From an uncultured Eubacteriales bacterium (GTDB lineage: Bacteria > Bacillota > Clostridia > Oscillospirales > CAG-272): DNA of 64,000 nt. The position numbers and the translations under genes are program-made. Shown here piece by piece: positions 56,304 through 64,000 of the stretch (position 1 is the stretch's first letter; every line of letters starts with the position of its first letter). The notes under the pieces are model-generated. The model saw nothing but the letters and a program-made list of their open reading frames with translations, was not told the origin of the DNA and made no database searches. The DNA lies in NCBI GenBank assembly GCA_958414825.1, contig CATYXQ010000004.1, positions 14,368 to 78,367 of the forward strand, written 5' to 3'.

Positions 56304-58700
56304 ATGACCGGCGGAATTTCAAAGTTGTCAACATTGCAAGAAAAATATCTGCAGGTTAAGCGGGAGCTTTTTGATTTATATTATGCAGATCTGAACGAAA
56401 TACAGCGCCGCGCCGTATGTACCGTACATGGGCCGTTATTGGTTTTGGCGGGAGCAGGAAGCGGAAAAACGACGGTTCTTGTTCGGCGGATTGTACATAT
56501 TTTAAAATATGGGAATGCGTATTCCTGCGATTCGGTGCCTGAAAACTTATCGGAGCAGGTTTTCGAGGCGTGCGAGTCGGCAAAACAGTTGGATCATGAC
56601 GCATTGGGGGGATTTTTGCTTCGATTTTCAGAAGATTTTTGCCCACCGTGGGCTGTGCTGGCGATTACATTTACCAATAAAGCGGCAAAAGAAATTAAAG
56701 AACGCCTGCTTGCTGCCTTTGAGGATCCGCAGGCGGCGGACGGTATTTGGGCGGGAACGTTTCACTCGATTTGTATGCGTGTTTTGCGGAGTCATATTAC
56801 GCTTTTAGGGTATAAATCGGGATTTTCTATTTATGATACGGGAGATCAGAAAACATTGATTTCCTCATGCCTGAAAGAGTTGAATTTGGACGAGAAGAAA
56901 TTTCCGTCGAAAAATATTCTCAATTTAATCAGTCGTGCAAAGGATAAGCTGATGACGCCGGAGATGCTGCTTGCCGAATGTGAGACAGATTATTTGGTTT
57001 CGATTGCGGCAAAAGTCTATAAATTATATCAGCAACGGCTAAAAGAAGCGAATGCGCTGGATTTTGACGATATTATTATGCTGACTGTGCGTTTGTTTGA
57101 AGAAAATCCGGATGTATTGGCATTTTATCAGTCGAAGTTTAAATATATATGCGTGGATGAATATCAGGATACCAATCACGCACAATTTCGTCTGACGGCG
57201 CTTTTGGCAGCTAAGCATCGAAATATTATGGTGGTCGGAGATGATGATCAGAGCATTTATAAGTTCCGGGGGGCGACCATTGAAAATATTTTGAATTTTG
57301 ACCATACTTATCCAGAAGCAAATGTTATTAAGCTTGAACAGAATTATCGATCTACAAAATGTATATTGAATGCGGCGAACGCAGTCATCAGCCAAAATTT
57401 CGGACGTAAAGGCAAAACGCTTTGGACAAACGGCGCGACCGGGCATAAAGTGACGGTCTTAGTTGCGGGCAATCAAAATGACGAGGCGCGGATGATTATC
57501 AATAAAATCATTTCTCTTTCCGCAGCCGGACGTAAATACAGCGATTTTGCCATTTTGTATCGTATGAATGCGCAATCCGGCGTACTTGAGTCTGCTTTTG
57601 CCAAGAGCAGTATTCCATACCGTATTCTTAGCGGCGTGCGTTTTTATGATCGACGCGAGGTAAAAGATATTTTGGCGTATCTTTTTCTGATTGTCAATTT
57701 TGATGATACCCAGCGCCTGAAACGGATTATCAATGTGCCAAAACGTAAGATCGGTTCCGCAACTATGGATGCGGCGGAGGCGATTTCGAAAGAACTCGGT
57801 GTTTCTTTGTATGCCGTCATTCAAAATGCCGCACAATATCCGGCGATTTCGAGAAGTGCTTTAAAATTTATGGATTTTTGCAGTATGATCCGCGATTTGA
57901 AAGTTCTTTCCGATATGATTGGAGTGGCTGAATTTGTGAAGCGTGTGATTAATACAACGGGATACAGGCAGATGCTGGTTGACGAGGGGCAGGAAGGTGA
58001 AGAACGGTTGGAAAACCTTGAGGAACTGGTTTCTATAGCTGCTGATTATGAAACCCGTGCAGAGGAGCCCTCTCTCGTTGGTTTTCTTGAGGAAATTTCG
58101 CTGGTGGCTGATGTGGACAAATATGACGAAAACGCCGATGCTGTGGTGATGATGACAATTCATTCGGCAAAGGGACTTGAATTTCCGGTTGTGTTTGTAC
58201 CGGGAATGGAGGATGGCATATTCCCGGGGATGCAGTCGATGGACAGCACCGCAGAGTTGGAGGAAGAGCGCCGCTTGATGTATGTGGCCATTACACGCGC
58301 TAAAAAAGAATTATATCTTTTGCGTGCCTGTGAGCGTTTTGTTTACGGTAAGACGCAGTGCAATCGGGAATCACGCTTTTTAACAGAAATTCCGGATGAA
58401 TTAAAAGTGACGATTGGGGAGTCCAAAAGACCGCAGTCTTCACTTTATAGAGATCACAATTCTGCGAATGGGTATGCTTCGAGAAGTTCATATGCTTCAA
58501 AATACGGCGGTGTTTCACGAGGTGCTTCTTCGGCCTCAGAACAATTTTCGACCGGAGATTCGGTTTCACATCCGATATTCGGAAAGGGTATGATTTTATC
58601 GGTCACCCAGATGGGAGCGGATCTGCTTTATGAGGTTGCATTTGAAAAAACCGGAACCAAAAAGCTGATGGCAACCTATGCGCGGCTTTCAAAAATATAA
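56304..58700 (+). CDS. pcrA: ATP-dependent DNA helicase PcrA/UvrD
   Basis: 798 residues, superfamily 1A helicase. Walker A LVLAGAGSGKTTVLVRRIVH, motif Ia AITFTNKAAKEIKERL, motif II CVDEYQDTNHAQF, motif III VVGDDDQSIYKFRGATIENI, motif IV LEQNYRSTKCIL, motif V MTIHSAKGLEFPVVFV and motif VI RRLMYVAITRAKKELYL. The C-terminal tail has the RNAP-binding-type Tudor (VSHPIFGKGMILSV). Carries an unusual insert after motif I. Confidence 0.96.
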   Translation: MTGGISKLSTLQEKYLQVKRELFDLYYADLNEIQRRAVCTVHGPLLVLAGAGSGKTTVLVRRIVHILKYGNAYSCDSVPENLSEQVFEACESAKQLDHDALGGFLLRFSEDFCPPWAVLAITFTNKAAKEIKERLLAAFEDPQAADGIWAGTFHSICMRVLRSHITLLGYKSGFSIYDTGDQKTLISSCLKELNLDEKKFPSKNILNLISRAKDKLMTPEMLLAECETDYLVSIAAKVYKLYQQRLKEANALDFDDIIMLTVRLFEENPDVLAFYQSKFKYICVDEYQDTNHAQFRLTALLAAKHRNIMVVGDDDQSIYKFRGATIENILNFDHTYPEANVIKLEQNYRSTKCILNAANAVISQNFGRKGKTLWTNGATGHKVTVLVAGNQNDEARMIINKIISLSAAGRKYSDFAILYRMNAQSGVLESAFAKSSIPYRILSGVRFYDRREVKDILAYLFLIVNFDDTQRLKRIINVPKRKIGSATMDAAEAISKELGVSLYAVIQNAAQYPAISRSALKFMDFCSMIRDLKVLSDMIGVAEFVKRVINTTGYRQMLVDEGQEGEERLENLEELVSIAADYETRAEEPSLVGFLEEISLVADVDKYDENADAVVMMTIHSAKGLEFPVVFVPGMEDGIFPGMQSMDSTAELEEERRLMYVAITRAKKELYLLRACERFVYGKTQCNRESRFLTEIPDELKVTIGESKRPQSSLYRDHNSANGYASRSSYASKYGGVSRGASSASEQFSTGDSVSHPIFGKGMILSVTQMGADLLYEVAFEKTGTKKLMATYARLSKI

Positions 58701-58712
58701 GCGGGGAAAACA

Positions 58713-60080
58713 ATGAAACCTACGAAAAGTGTTTTTATTTGTTCTGAATGCGGATACCGAAGCTTGAAATGGATGGGCCGATGTCCTTCCTGCGGCGCTT
58801 GGAACACGTTGGAAGAAACTCAGCCCGAACCGGTTTCCGTTTCATCTCGAAAGGCGGTTTCAGGTTCCGCAAGCCGACCGATTTTGCTCGATGAGTATGA
58901 GATGCCGGAATATATGCGCTATGAAACGGGTTATGCGGAATTGGATCGTGTGCTCGGCGGCGGTCTTGTGCATGGTTCGGTTGTTTTAATCAGCGGAGAA
59001 CCGGGCATCGGAAAATCGACACTCCTGATGCAGATTTGCAATGTTTTGGGACAAGATCGGTGCGTTTTGTATGTTTCCGGCGAAGAATCCTGCGGTCAAC
59101 TGAAACTGCGCGCGAAACGGCTTGGTGTACGGTCGGACAAGTTATATCTTTTGACCGAGACAAATATTGATGAAATCTTAAAGCGCTGCGATGAATTGCA
59201 TCCAGATGTGCTGGTTGTGGATTCGGTGCAGACCGTATACAGTGATAAGTATACAAGCGCGCCCGGCAGCATCACACAGGTGAAAGAGGGAACGCTGGCC
59301 TGCATAAATAAAGCAAAAAATGAAGGTTTGTCCGTGATTTTGGTGGGACACGTGAACAAAGAGGGCGGCATCTCTGGGCCGAAAGTGCTGGAGCATATGG
59401 TGGATGCCGTTTTGTATTTCGAGGGAGAACGCCGACAGGCGTATCGGATTATCCGTGCAATTAAAAATCGCTTTGGATCTACGAATGAAATCGGTGTGTT
59501 TGAAATGACGGATAACGGGCTTTGCCAGGTGGAAAATCCGTCGGAATCATTGCTTTCCGGGCGGCCGAAAAACGTGTCGGGTAACTGCGCCGTCTGTGTT
59601 ATGGAGGGGACGCGTCCGATCATTGCGGAGGTTCAGGTTTTGGTGACCCAGACGGCTTTTGCCGTACCGAGACGCACGGCGGGCGGAGTGGATTATAATC
59701 GGATGTGTTTGATTATTGCGGTTCTCGAAAAACGCCTCGGACTGAAGTTTTATCAAAATGATGTTTATCTGAATGTGACGGGCGGTTTGCGGCTGGACGA
59801 GCCCGCTGCGGATTTGGCGATTGCGCTTGCGCTGATTTCGGGCATTACCGATCAGATTCTACCGGACGATCTGATTGCGTTTGGGGAAATTGGGTTGTCA
59901 GGTGAATGTCGGGCGGTCGCGCATTTTGATTATCGTGTACGCGAGGCTGTGCGGCTGGGATTTGGACAAATTGTCTATCCGAAAAAAAATGAAAAAAAAG
60001 CAGCTTTTAAAACTGATAAAAAATTGCTTGGCGTCAATGATCTTTATGATACGCTGAAAATTCTAAGCGGTCAAAAATAG
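58713..60080 (+). CDS. radA: DNA repair protein RadA
   Basis: 455 residues. C4 zinc finger (CSECGYRSLKWMGRCPSCGA), RecA-like core with Walker A GEPGIGKSTLL, and KNRFGSTNEIGVFE (RadA-specific). C-terminal Lon-like domain. Acts in recombinational repair. 12 nt after pcrA. Confidence 0.97.
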   Translation: MKPTKSVFICSECGYRSLKWMGRCPSCGAWNTLEETQPEPVSVSSRKAVSGSASRPILLDEYEMPEYMRYETGYAELDRVLGGGLVHGSVVLISGEPGIGKSTLLMQICNVLGQDRCVLYVSGEESCGQLKLRAKRLGVRSDKLYLLTETNIDEILKRCDELHPDVLVVDSVQTVYSDKYTSAPGSITQVKEGTLACINKAKNEGLSVILVGHVNKEGGISGPKVLEHMVDAVLYFEGERRQAYRIIRAIKNRFGSTNEIGVFEMTDNGLCQVENPSESLLSGRPKNVSGNCAVCVMEGTRPIIAEVQVLVTQTAFAVPRRTAGGVDYNRMCLIIAVLEKRLGLKFYQNDVYLNVTGGLRLDEPAADLAIALALISGITDQILPDDLIAFGEIGLSGECRAVAHFDYRVREAVRLGFGQIVYPKKNEKKAAFKTDKKLLGVNDLYDTLKILSGQK

Positions 60081-60088
60081 GAGAATAT

Positions 60089-61189
60089 ATGCAAAAGGAT
60101 ATACTCAGTAAAATTTCTATTATTATTCCGTCGCTTGATCCGGATGAAAAGTTAAAGCACACGGTTGACGCACTGCTTACAGTTGGTTTTACGGATCTGA
60201 TTCTTGTAAACGACGGAAGCCGTGCGGAATGTTTAAAGAATTTTCCCTTGCCGGATGAACGTATTACATTGTTGACGCATGAAGTGAACCGCGGAAAGGG
60301 GGCTGCTCTGAAAACCGCTTTTCGTTATATTTCGGAACACCGAAAAGAGTCGCTCGGCGCGGTTACGGTAGATGGCGACGGACAGCACGATGCGAGTGAT
60401 GTTTTAAACTGTGCTGAGGCTATGCTGCAGCATGAGAACGCCGTTATTTTAGGCTGTCGTGATTTTTCACTGCCGCATGTGCCAAAACGCAGTCGGTATG
60501 GAAACCGAATTACATCCTTTGTTTTTAAAATATTTTGCGGTTTAAAAATATCGGACACACAGACGGGACTCCGGGCATTTCCGGCCTGTTGGTATCATGC
60601 AATGCTGGATGTGGTCGGCGAGCGCTTTGAATATGAGACCAATATGCTTTTGGAAATGCAGGCTCGAAAAATTCCATATCGAGAAGTGCCGATTCAGACC
60701 GTATATATTGAAGAAAACAAGACTTCGCATTTTCGTCCTTTTATAGATTCTGTTAAAATTTATTCGCTGATTTTAAAATTTGTTGCGAGTTCCGTTCTTT
60801 CTTTTATTGTAGATCTCGTATTGCTTTGCGCGCTTCTTATAATTTTTTCGCATGCGTTTGATGTCGATTTGCGAGACGGCTTCCGTGGCGATATAATTGT
60901 TTTGGCGTCAAAGGGAATTGCACGTATTTGTTCATCCTTTGTAAATTTTCTCTTGAATTGGAAGAAAGTATTTCATTCGGAGGCGCGTATTTCTCAAACT
61001 GTAGCCAAATATTATGCGCTTGCGATTCCGATTTTTTTGATTTCCGTAGGCGTTACGGTGCTGTTCAAAGATATTTTGTCCATAGGTTCACCGTTTTTGA
61101 TTACATTGATTAATGCTTCGGTGGATTTGGTTTTGTTTGTAACCAGTTTTCGACTTCAGCAGACATGGGTATTTGGGAGGAAAAAATAA
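60089..61189 (+). CDS. Family-2 glycosyltransferase fused to GtrA membrane domain
   Basis: 366 residues. GT2 domain (about 5-225): KISIIIPSLDPDEKLKHTVD, VNDGS, VDGDGQHDASDVLNC (DxD-type) and SDTQTGLRAFPACWYHAMLD. GtrA part (about 230-366) with four membrane helices (SSVLSFIVDLVLLCALLIIF; ARICSSFVNFLLNWKKVFHS). Polyprenyl-phosphate sugar synthesis and flipping in one protein. 8 nt after radA. Confidence 0.9.
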   Translation: MQKDILSKISIIIPSLDPDEKLKHTVDALLTVGFTDLILVNDGSRAECLKNFPLPDERITLLTHEVNRGKGAALKTAFRYISEHRKESLGAVTVDGDGQHDASDVLNCAEAMLQHENAVILGCRDFSLPHVPKRSRYGNRITSFVFKIFCGLKISDTQTGLRAFPACWYHAMLDVVGERFEYETNMLLEMQARKIPYREVPIQTVYIEENKTSHFRPFIDSVKIYSLILKFVASSVLSFIVDLVLLCALLIIFSHAFDVDLRDGFRGDIIVLASKGIARICSSFVNFLLNWKKVFHSEARISQTVAKYYALAIPIFLISVGVTVLFKDILSIGSPFLITLINASVDLVLFVTSFRLQQTWVFGRKK

Positions 61190-62311
61190 ATGGCGGAAAA
61201 TAAAGAGGGACGAAAAATAAGAACGTATAAGAAAAAAATGACGGTCGGACGCGTTGTTGGACGTGTATTTTTGTGTATTGCCATTGTGATCGTATTATTT
61301 TTATATTCGTTGTTTTCCGCCGTGGCCGTAGTGGCGCACGGACCGAGTCCTACGGTGCGTGATTTACTGGTTTTGTCCGCTATGCAGGCAAGCGCCACAA
61401 AATGGGTGCCGGGCTTGTTTTTGGATCAGGAAACTGTTGATAAAATTGTGGCCGACAGTAAGGTGGTCAGTAAGGATACCGTTTCTATAGACGATTATGT
61501 TACGCCTTCGGATGAGAAAGAAGCGATTGACGAATGGGAAAACGCAATTGACGGAATGCGCTTTGAAACAATCAACGGCAGCACATATAAAGCTTATGTA
61601 TTGTTGATTCGGGATCCCTCCCGTGTCTTTGTCGGAATATCCAGTGATTTTAAAAGCGGAAAGCAGGGCGCCAAAATCTTTGACGCGGCGAAAAAGTACG
61701 GCGCGGTGGCTGCGATCAACGGCGGAGAATTTCATGATGCAGGCGGCGTGGGAACCGGTGACAATCCAATCGGCTTGACCTATTCTGAGGGACAGCGAGT
61801 CTGGAATGACGGACACAACAAGCGAACTTTCATCGGACTGGATACAGAAAATCGCCTTGTTGTTTCTGAGGGCATGACGCCGGCAGAGGCCGAAGAACTC
61901 GGCATACGGGACGGCGTTTGCTTTCAGACCGGAAATGTGTTGATTACCAATGACGGCGGGGAAGTCGCACTGTATTATGCCGATAAAAATACCGGAACGG
62001 CGCAGCGCACCGCGATTGGTCAGCGCGCCGACGGTACGATTATATTTTTAGCGACGGACGGCCGCAGCGCGAGCAGTCTCGGCGCTACGCATAATGATGT
62101 GATTGATATTATGGTTGACTATGGTGCGATAACGGCGGCAATGCTGGACGGCGGTTCTTCTACCATGATGTACTATGAAAATTATTTTGAAAAATATAGT
62201 TTTGATACAGACAAATTGGATCAATATCAGAAACAGGGATTGGTAAATAAGTATAAAGCTTTTACAACACCGAGAAAAATTCCTACATTTTTCATGGTGT
62301 CAGGGGAATAA
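61190..62311 (+). CDS. Phosphodiester glycosidase (NAGPA-like) family membrane-anchored protein
   Basis: 373 residues. Basic start and a signal anchor (VFLCIAIVIVLFLYSLFSAV). Domain PF09992-type: KYGAVAAINGGEFHDAGGVG, GLTYSEGQRVWNDGHNKRTF and AAMLDGGSSTMMYYENYF. Extracytoplasmic hydrolase acting on sugar phosphodiesters, in exopolysaccharide or wall-polymer metabolism. Starts right after the GT2/GtrA stop (TAAATG). Confidence 0.9.
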   Translation: MAENKEGRKIRTYKKKMTVGRVVGRVFLCIAIVIVLFLYSLFSAVAVVAHGPSPTVRDLLVLSAMQASATKWVPGLFLDQETVDKIVADSKVVSKDTVSIDDYVTPSDEKEAIDEWENAIDGMRFETINGSTYKAYVLLIRDPSRVFVGISSDFKSGKQGAKIFDAAKKYGAVAAINGGEFHDAGGVGTGDNPIGLTYSEGQRVWNDGHNKRTFIGLDTENRLVVSEGMTPAEAEELGIRDGVCFQTGNVLITNDGGEVALYYADKNTGTAQRTAIGQRADGTIIFLATDGRSASSLGATHNDVIDIMVDYGAITAAMLDGGSSTMMYYENYFEKYSFDTDKLDQYQKQGLVNKYKAFTTPRKIPTFFMVSGE

Positions 62312-62314
62312 TAA

Positions 62315-63391
62315 ATGAAGACAAAGAAAATATCCTTATTTTGGGCGATCCTGCTTGGGATAACCGTGCTTGTTTTGATTCTTGTGGAAGTGGGCAAATT
62401 CTTTTTGCGGGATGTATTGGAGGAATATGAAGATTCACAATATAAGTATGTCGCCGAAGACTTTTTTCAAAGTAACTTTGTTTCTGGTGACGGCGCGGCT
62501 CTTGCGCAATTGTTTGAAGATCAGATTTCAGAATTTGAAACTCAAACGCGCGCTGCGGCGTATTTTACGGAGTTGACATCGGGGAAAGAATTTACCATGC
62601 AGAGTGTCTCTACCGGACTCAACGATCATATACAGTATGTTGTTCGTTTGGGAGATACCCGGTTTGCTTCTTTTTTGATTGTCAAGAGCGGCGAAAAAAC
62701 CGAACATGGATTTGATTTGTATGCGCTTTCCGATTTGAAATTGGACGCTGCGCTGCTTCATAGTTATTCGATTCGTATTCCGTCTTCATATACGGTATTG
62801 GTGAACGGTATTGAGGTTTCTGAGGAATACTGTGAAGGCGATCGTATCGAGACGGATTCCGTGAAATTTATGCCTGAAGGAACGGAGGGCGTTGTGTATA
62901 CTACGTATACGTTCGAGAAACTTTGCGGCGTTCCGCAGTTTGCAGTAAGGAATTCGGCGGGGAATGAAGCACAGATTGTTTTGGAGGAAAAAGAAGACGT
63001 TTATGTCGCAGGCTTGGTTTATGATGATGCACTTGCCGCAAATTACGGCGAGTATGTGACTGCGGCTGCCAAAGCGTATGCGACCTATATGCAAAACGAC
63101 ACCAGTTTTGCTCAGATTAAAAAATATTTTGATCCGGAATCTGATTTATATACCAATCTTCGGACTGCGGAAACCGGTTGGGTGATCGATCATAACAGCT
63201 ATTCTTTTGAGGACGTCACCGTTTCTGAATTTTATGCCTACAGCGAAGATGTTTTTTCCTGCCGGGTAACGCTGACGCAGGTGTTGAAATATACGGGTCT
63301 GAAAGATTACAGAGATTATATGGATATGACTTTTTATCTTCGTCTGGTAGACGGAACGTATTTAATTTATAATACATTCAACAATAAATGA
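62315..63391 (+). CDS. Membrane-anchored extracellular protein, unknown
   Basis: 358 residues. N-terminal anchor (LFWAILLGITVLVLILVEVG), two NTF2/Cystatin-like units, one with FFQSNFVSGDGAALAQLFED and one with AAAKAYATYMQNDTSFAQIK and YMDMTFYLRLVDGTYLIYNT. Follows the glycosidase by 3 nt, so same operon. Probably works with surface polymer genes. Confidence 0.8.
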   Translation: MKTKKISLFWAILLGITVLVLILVEVGKFFLRDVLEEYEDSQYKYVAEDFFQSNFVSGDGAALAQLFEDQISEFETQTRAAAYFTELTSGKEFTMQSVSTGLNDHIQYVVRLGDTRFASFLIVKSGEKTEHGFDLYALSDLKLDAALLHSYSIRIPSSYTVLVNGIEVSEEYCEGDRIETDSVKFMPEGTEGVVYTTYTFEKLCGVPQFAVRNSAGNEAQIVLEEKEDVYVAGLVYDDALAANYGEYVTAAAKAYATYMQNDTSFAQIKKYFDPESDLYTNLRTAETGWVIDHNSYSFEDVTVSEFYAYSEDVFSCRVTLTQVLKYTGLKDYRDYMDMTFYLRLVDGTYLIYNTFNNK

Positions 63392-63401
63392 GATTGTCAA
63401 T

Positions 63402-63460
63402 AACGCTTGATTGTGTCGCGGCAGGCTTTTGCTGTACTGACAGAAATTAAGCGTTTTTTT
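63402..63460 (+). terminator. Terminator after the radA operon
   Basis: AACGCTT / AAGCGTT with an internal GGCAG-GCTTTT-GCTGT hairpin, followed by TTTTTTT. The 100 nt to the next gene hold no other element. Confidence 0.72.
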
Positions 63461-63498
63461 CTCGGGTTATCGGGCAAAATAATATCGTGACCGGTCAT

Positions 63499-64000
63499 AT
63501 GGGAAAAATGAATAAATACTTGAAACATTTTTCGGCTCTTTTACTTGTATTCTGTCTTTTGAACGCAGGGATGCTTACTTGTTTTGCGGCGACTGAGGTC
63601 AGTTGGTATTTTAAAAAGAACAGCGAGCATAAACAGCCGCAGTTGGATAAGGAACTTGAGTTTATCAACAAATATTCCTGCTATTATTTGGACGCGAAAC
63701 ACGGTGACGACTGCGCGGAAAAAGTGATTTATCTTACGTTTGATGCCGGTTATGAAAACGGTAACATCGAGCGCATTCTCGATGTGATGAAAGAAAAAGA
63801 CGTGAAAGGCGCTTTTTTCGTCCTGGGTCACCTGATTGAAGCGAACACGGAATTGGTAAAGAGAATGGCAGATGAGGGGCATCTTGTGTGTAATCACACA
63901 GTGCGCCACAAGAACATGGCGCAAGTAACCGATCGTACTGTATTTGAAGAAGAATTGCATGGATTGGAACGCTTATACGAGGAAAAAATCGGCGGACAGA
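63499..64000 (+). CDS. PdaA-like polysaccharide (delta-lactam) deacetylase, partial
   Basis: At least 167 residues, cut by the window edge. ATG 63499 or 63508; signal peptide (YLKHFSALLLVFCLLNAGML to CFA). NodB homology: VIYLTFDAGYENGNIERILD (TFDAGYENG is typical of PdaA), then FFVLGHLIEANTELVKRMAD and LVCNHTVRHKNM (zinc His pair). Deacetylates N-acetylmuramic acid on the way to muramic delta-lactam, usually in spore cortex. This suggests the host can sporulate, by family. Confidence 0.87.
   Translation, partial: MGKMNKYLKHFSALLLVFCLLNAGMLTCFAATEVSWYFKKNSEHKQPQLDKELEFINKYSCYYLDAKHGDDCAEKVIYLTFDAGYENGNIERILDVMKEKDVKGAFFVLGHLIEANTELVKRMADEGHLVCNHTVRHKNMAQVTDRTVFEEELHGLERLYEEKIGGQ

Overview
The window is a piece of a low-to-mid GC Gram-positive chromosome, most likely a gut-type clostridium (class Clostridia). 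The support is the gene families (DUF6514, DUF4330, TSCPD protein, RodA, PdaA-like deacetylase, HPr, smpB-ssrA), the strong AGGAGG ribosome sites and the sigma-A type promoters. No rRNA or tRNA gene was seen, so the genus cannot be fixed.

Host left arm (1-10547): a large secreted DUF4430/Ig-like protein runs off the left edge on the minus strand, under a cobalamin riboswitch with a downstream intrinsic terminator. Then come a hemolysin III-type membrane protein (minus) with a palindromic operator, rodA (plus), a small DUF6514 gene (minus), htpG with a coupled prephenate-dehydratase-like gene, a TSCPD protein and a phospho-sugar mutase.

Prophage (10548-46972, 36.4 kb): a temperate siphovirus integrated at the 3' end of ssrA (tmRNA). 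A 20-bp direct repeat marks both ends. The integrase lies at the right end. Late genes run leftward: terminase, portal, minor capsid, scaffold, capsid, connectors, tail, tape measure, baseplate, collagen-like fibre, receptor-binding protein, M23 and papain-like lysins, holin. Replication/recombination genes (YqaJ exonuclease, RecT, SSB, replication protein, a frameshifted DNA methylase, DUF1064) lie at 34.9-39.6 kb. A control region with three HTH regulators, an ImmA-like peptidase and two operator clusters lies at 41.3-44.6 kb. Cargo stands out: a YefM/YoeB module, a DUF4160/DUF2442/XRE cassette with its own twin operators, a lipoprotein with its own promoter and terminator, a DUF6514 paralogue of a host gene, and a minor capsid protein whose C-terminus is a zincin-like domain followed by a 4-bp-overlapping small gene (candidate toxin and immunity pair).

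Host right arm (46954-64000): ssrA and smpB (minus), then a long plus-strand series: rimM-trmD-O-antigen-ligase-like-DUF4330 pair, HPr, uvrC-rsmD-coaD, DUF3795, pcrA-radA-GT2/GtrA-phosphodiester glycosidase-like-membrane protein, and the start of a PdaA-like deacetylase at the right edge.

The most interesting points are the candidate phage-capsid polymorphic toxin with its partner, the tripartite DUF4160/DUF2442/XRE cassette, the way the prophage supplies a new terminator to the tmRNA gene, the doubled lysogeny control region, and the B12-riboswitch-controlled transcobalamin-like surface protein.
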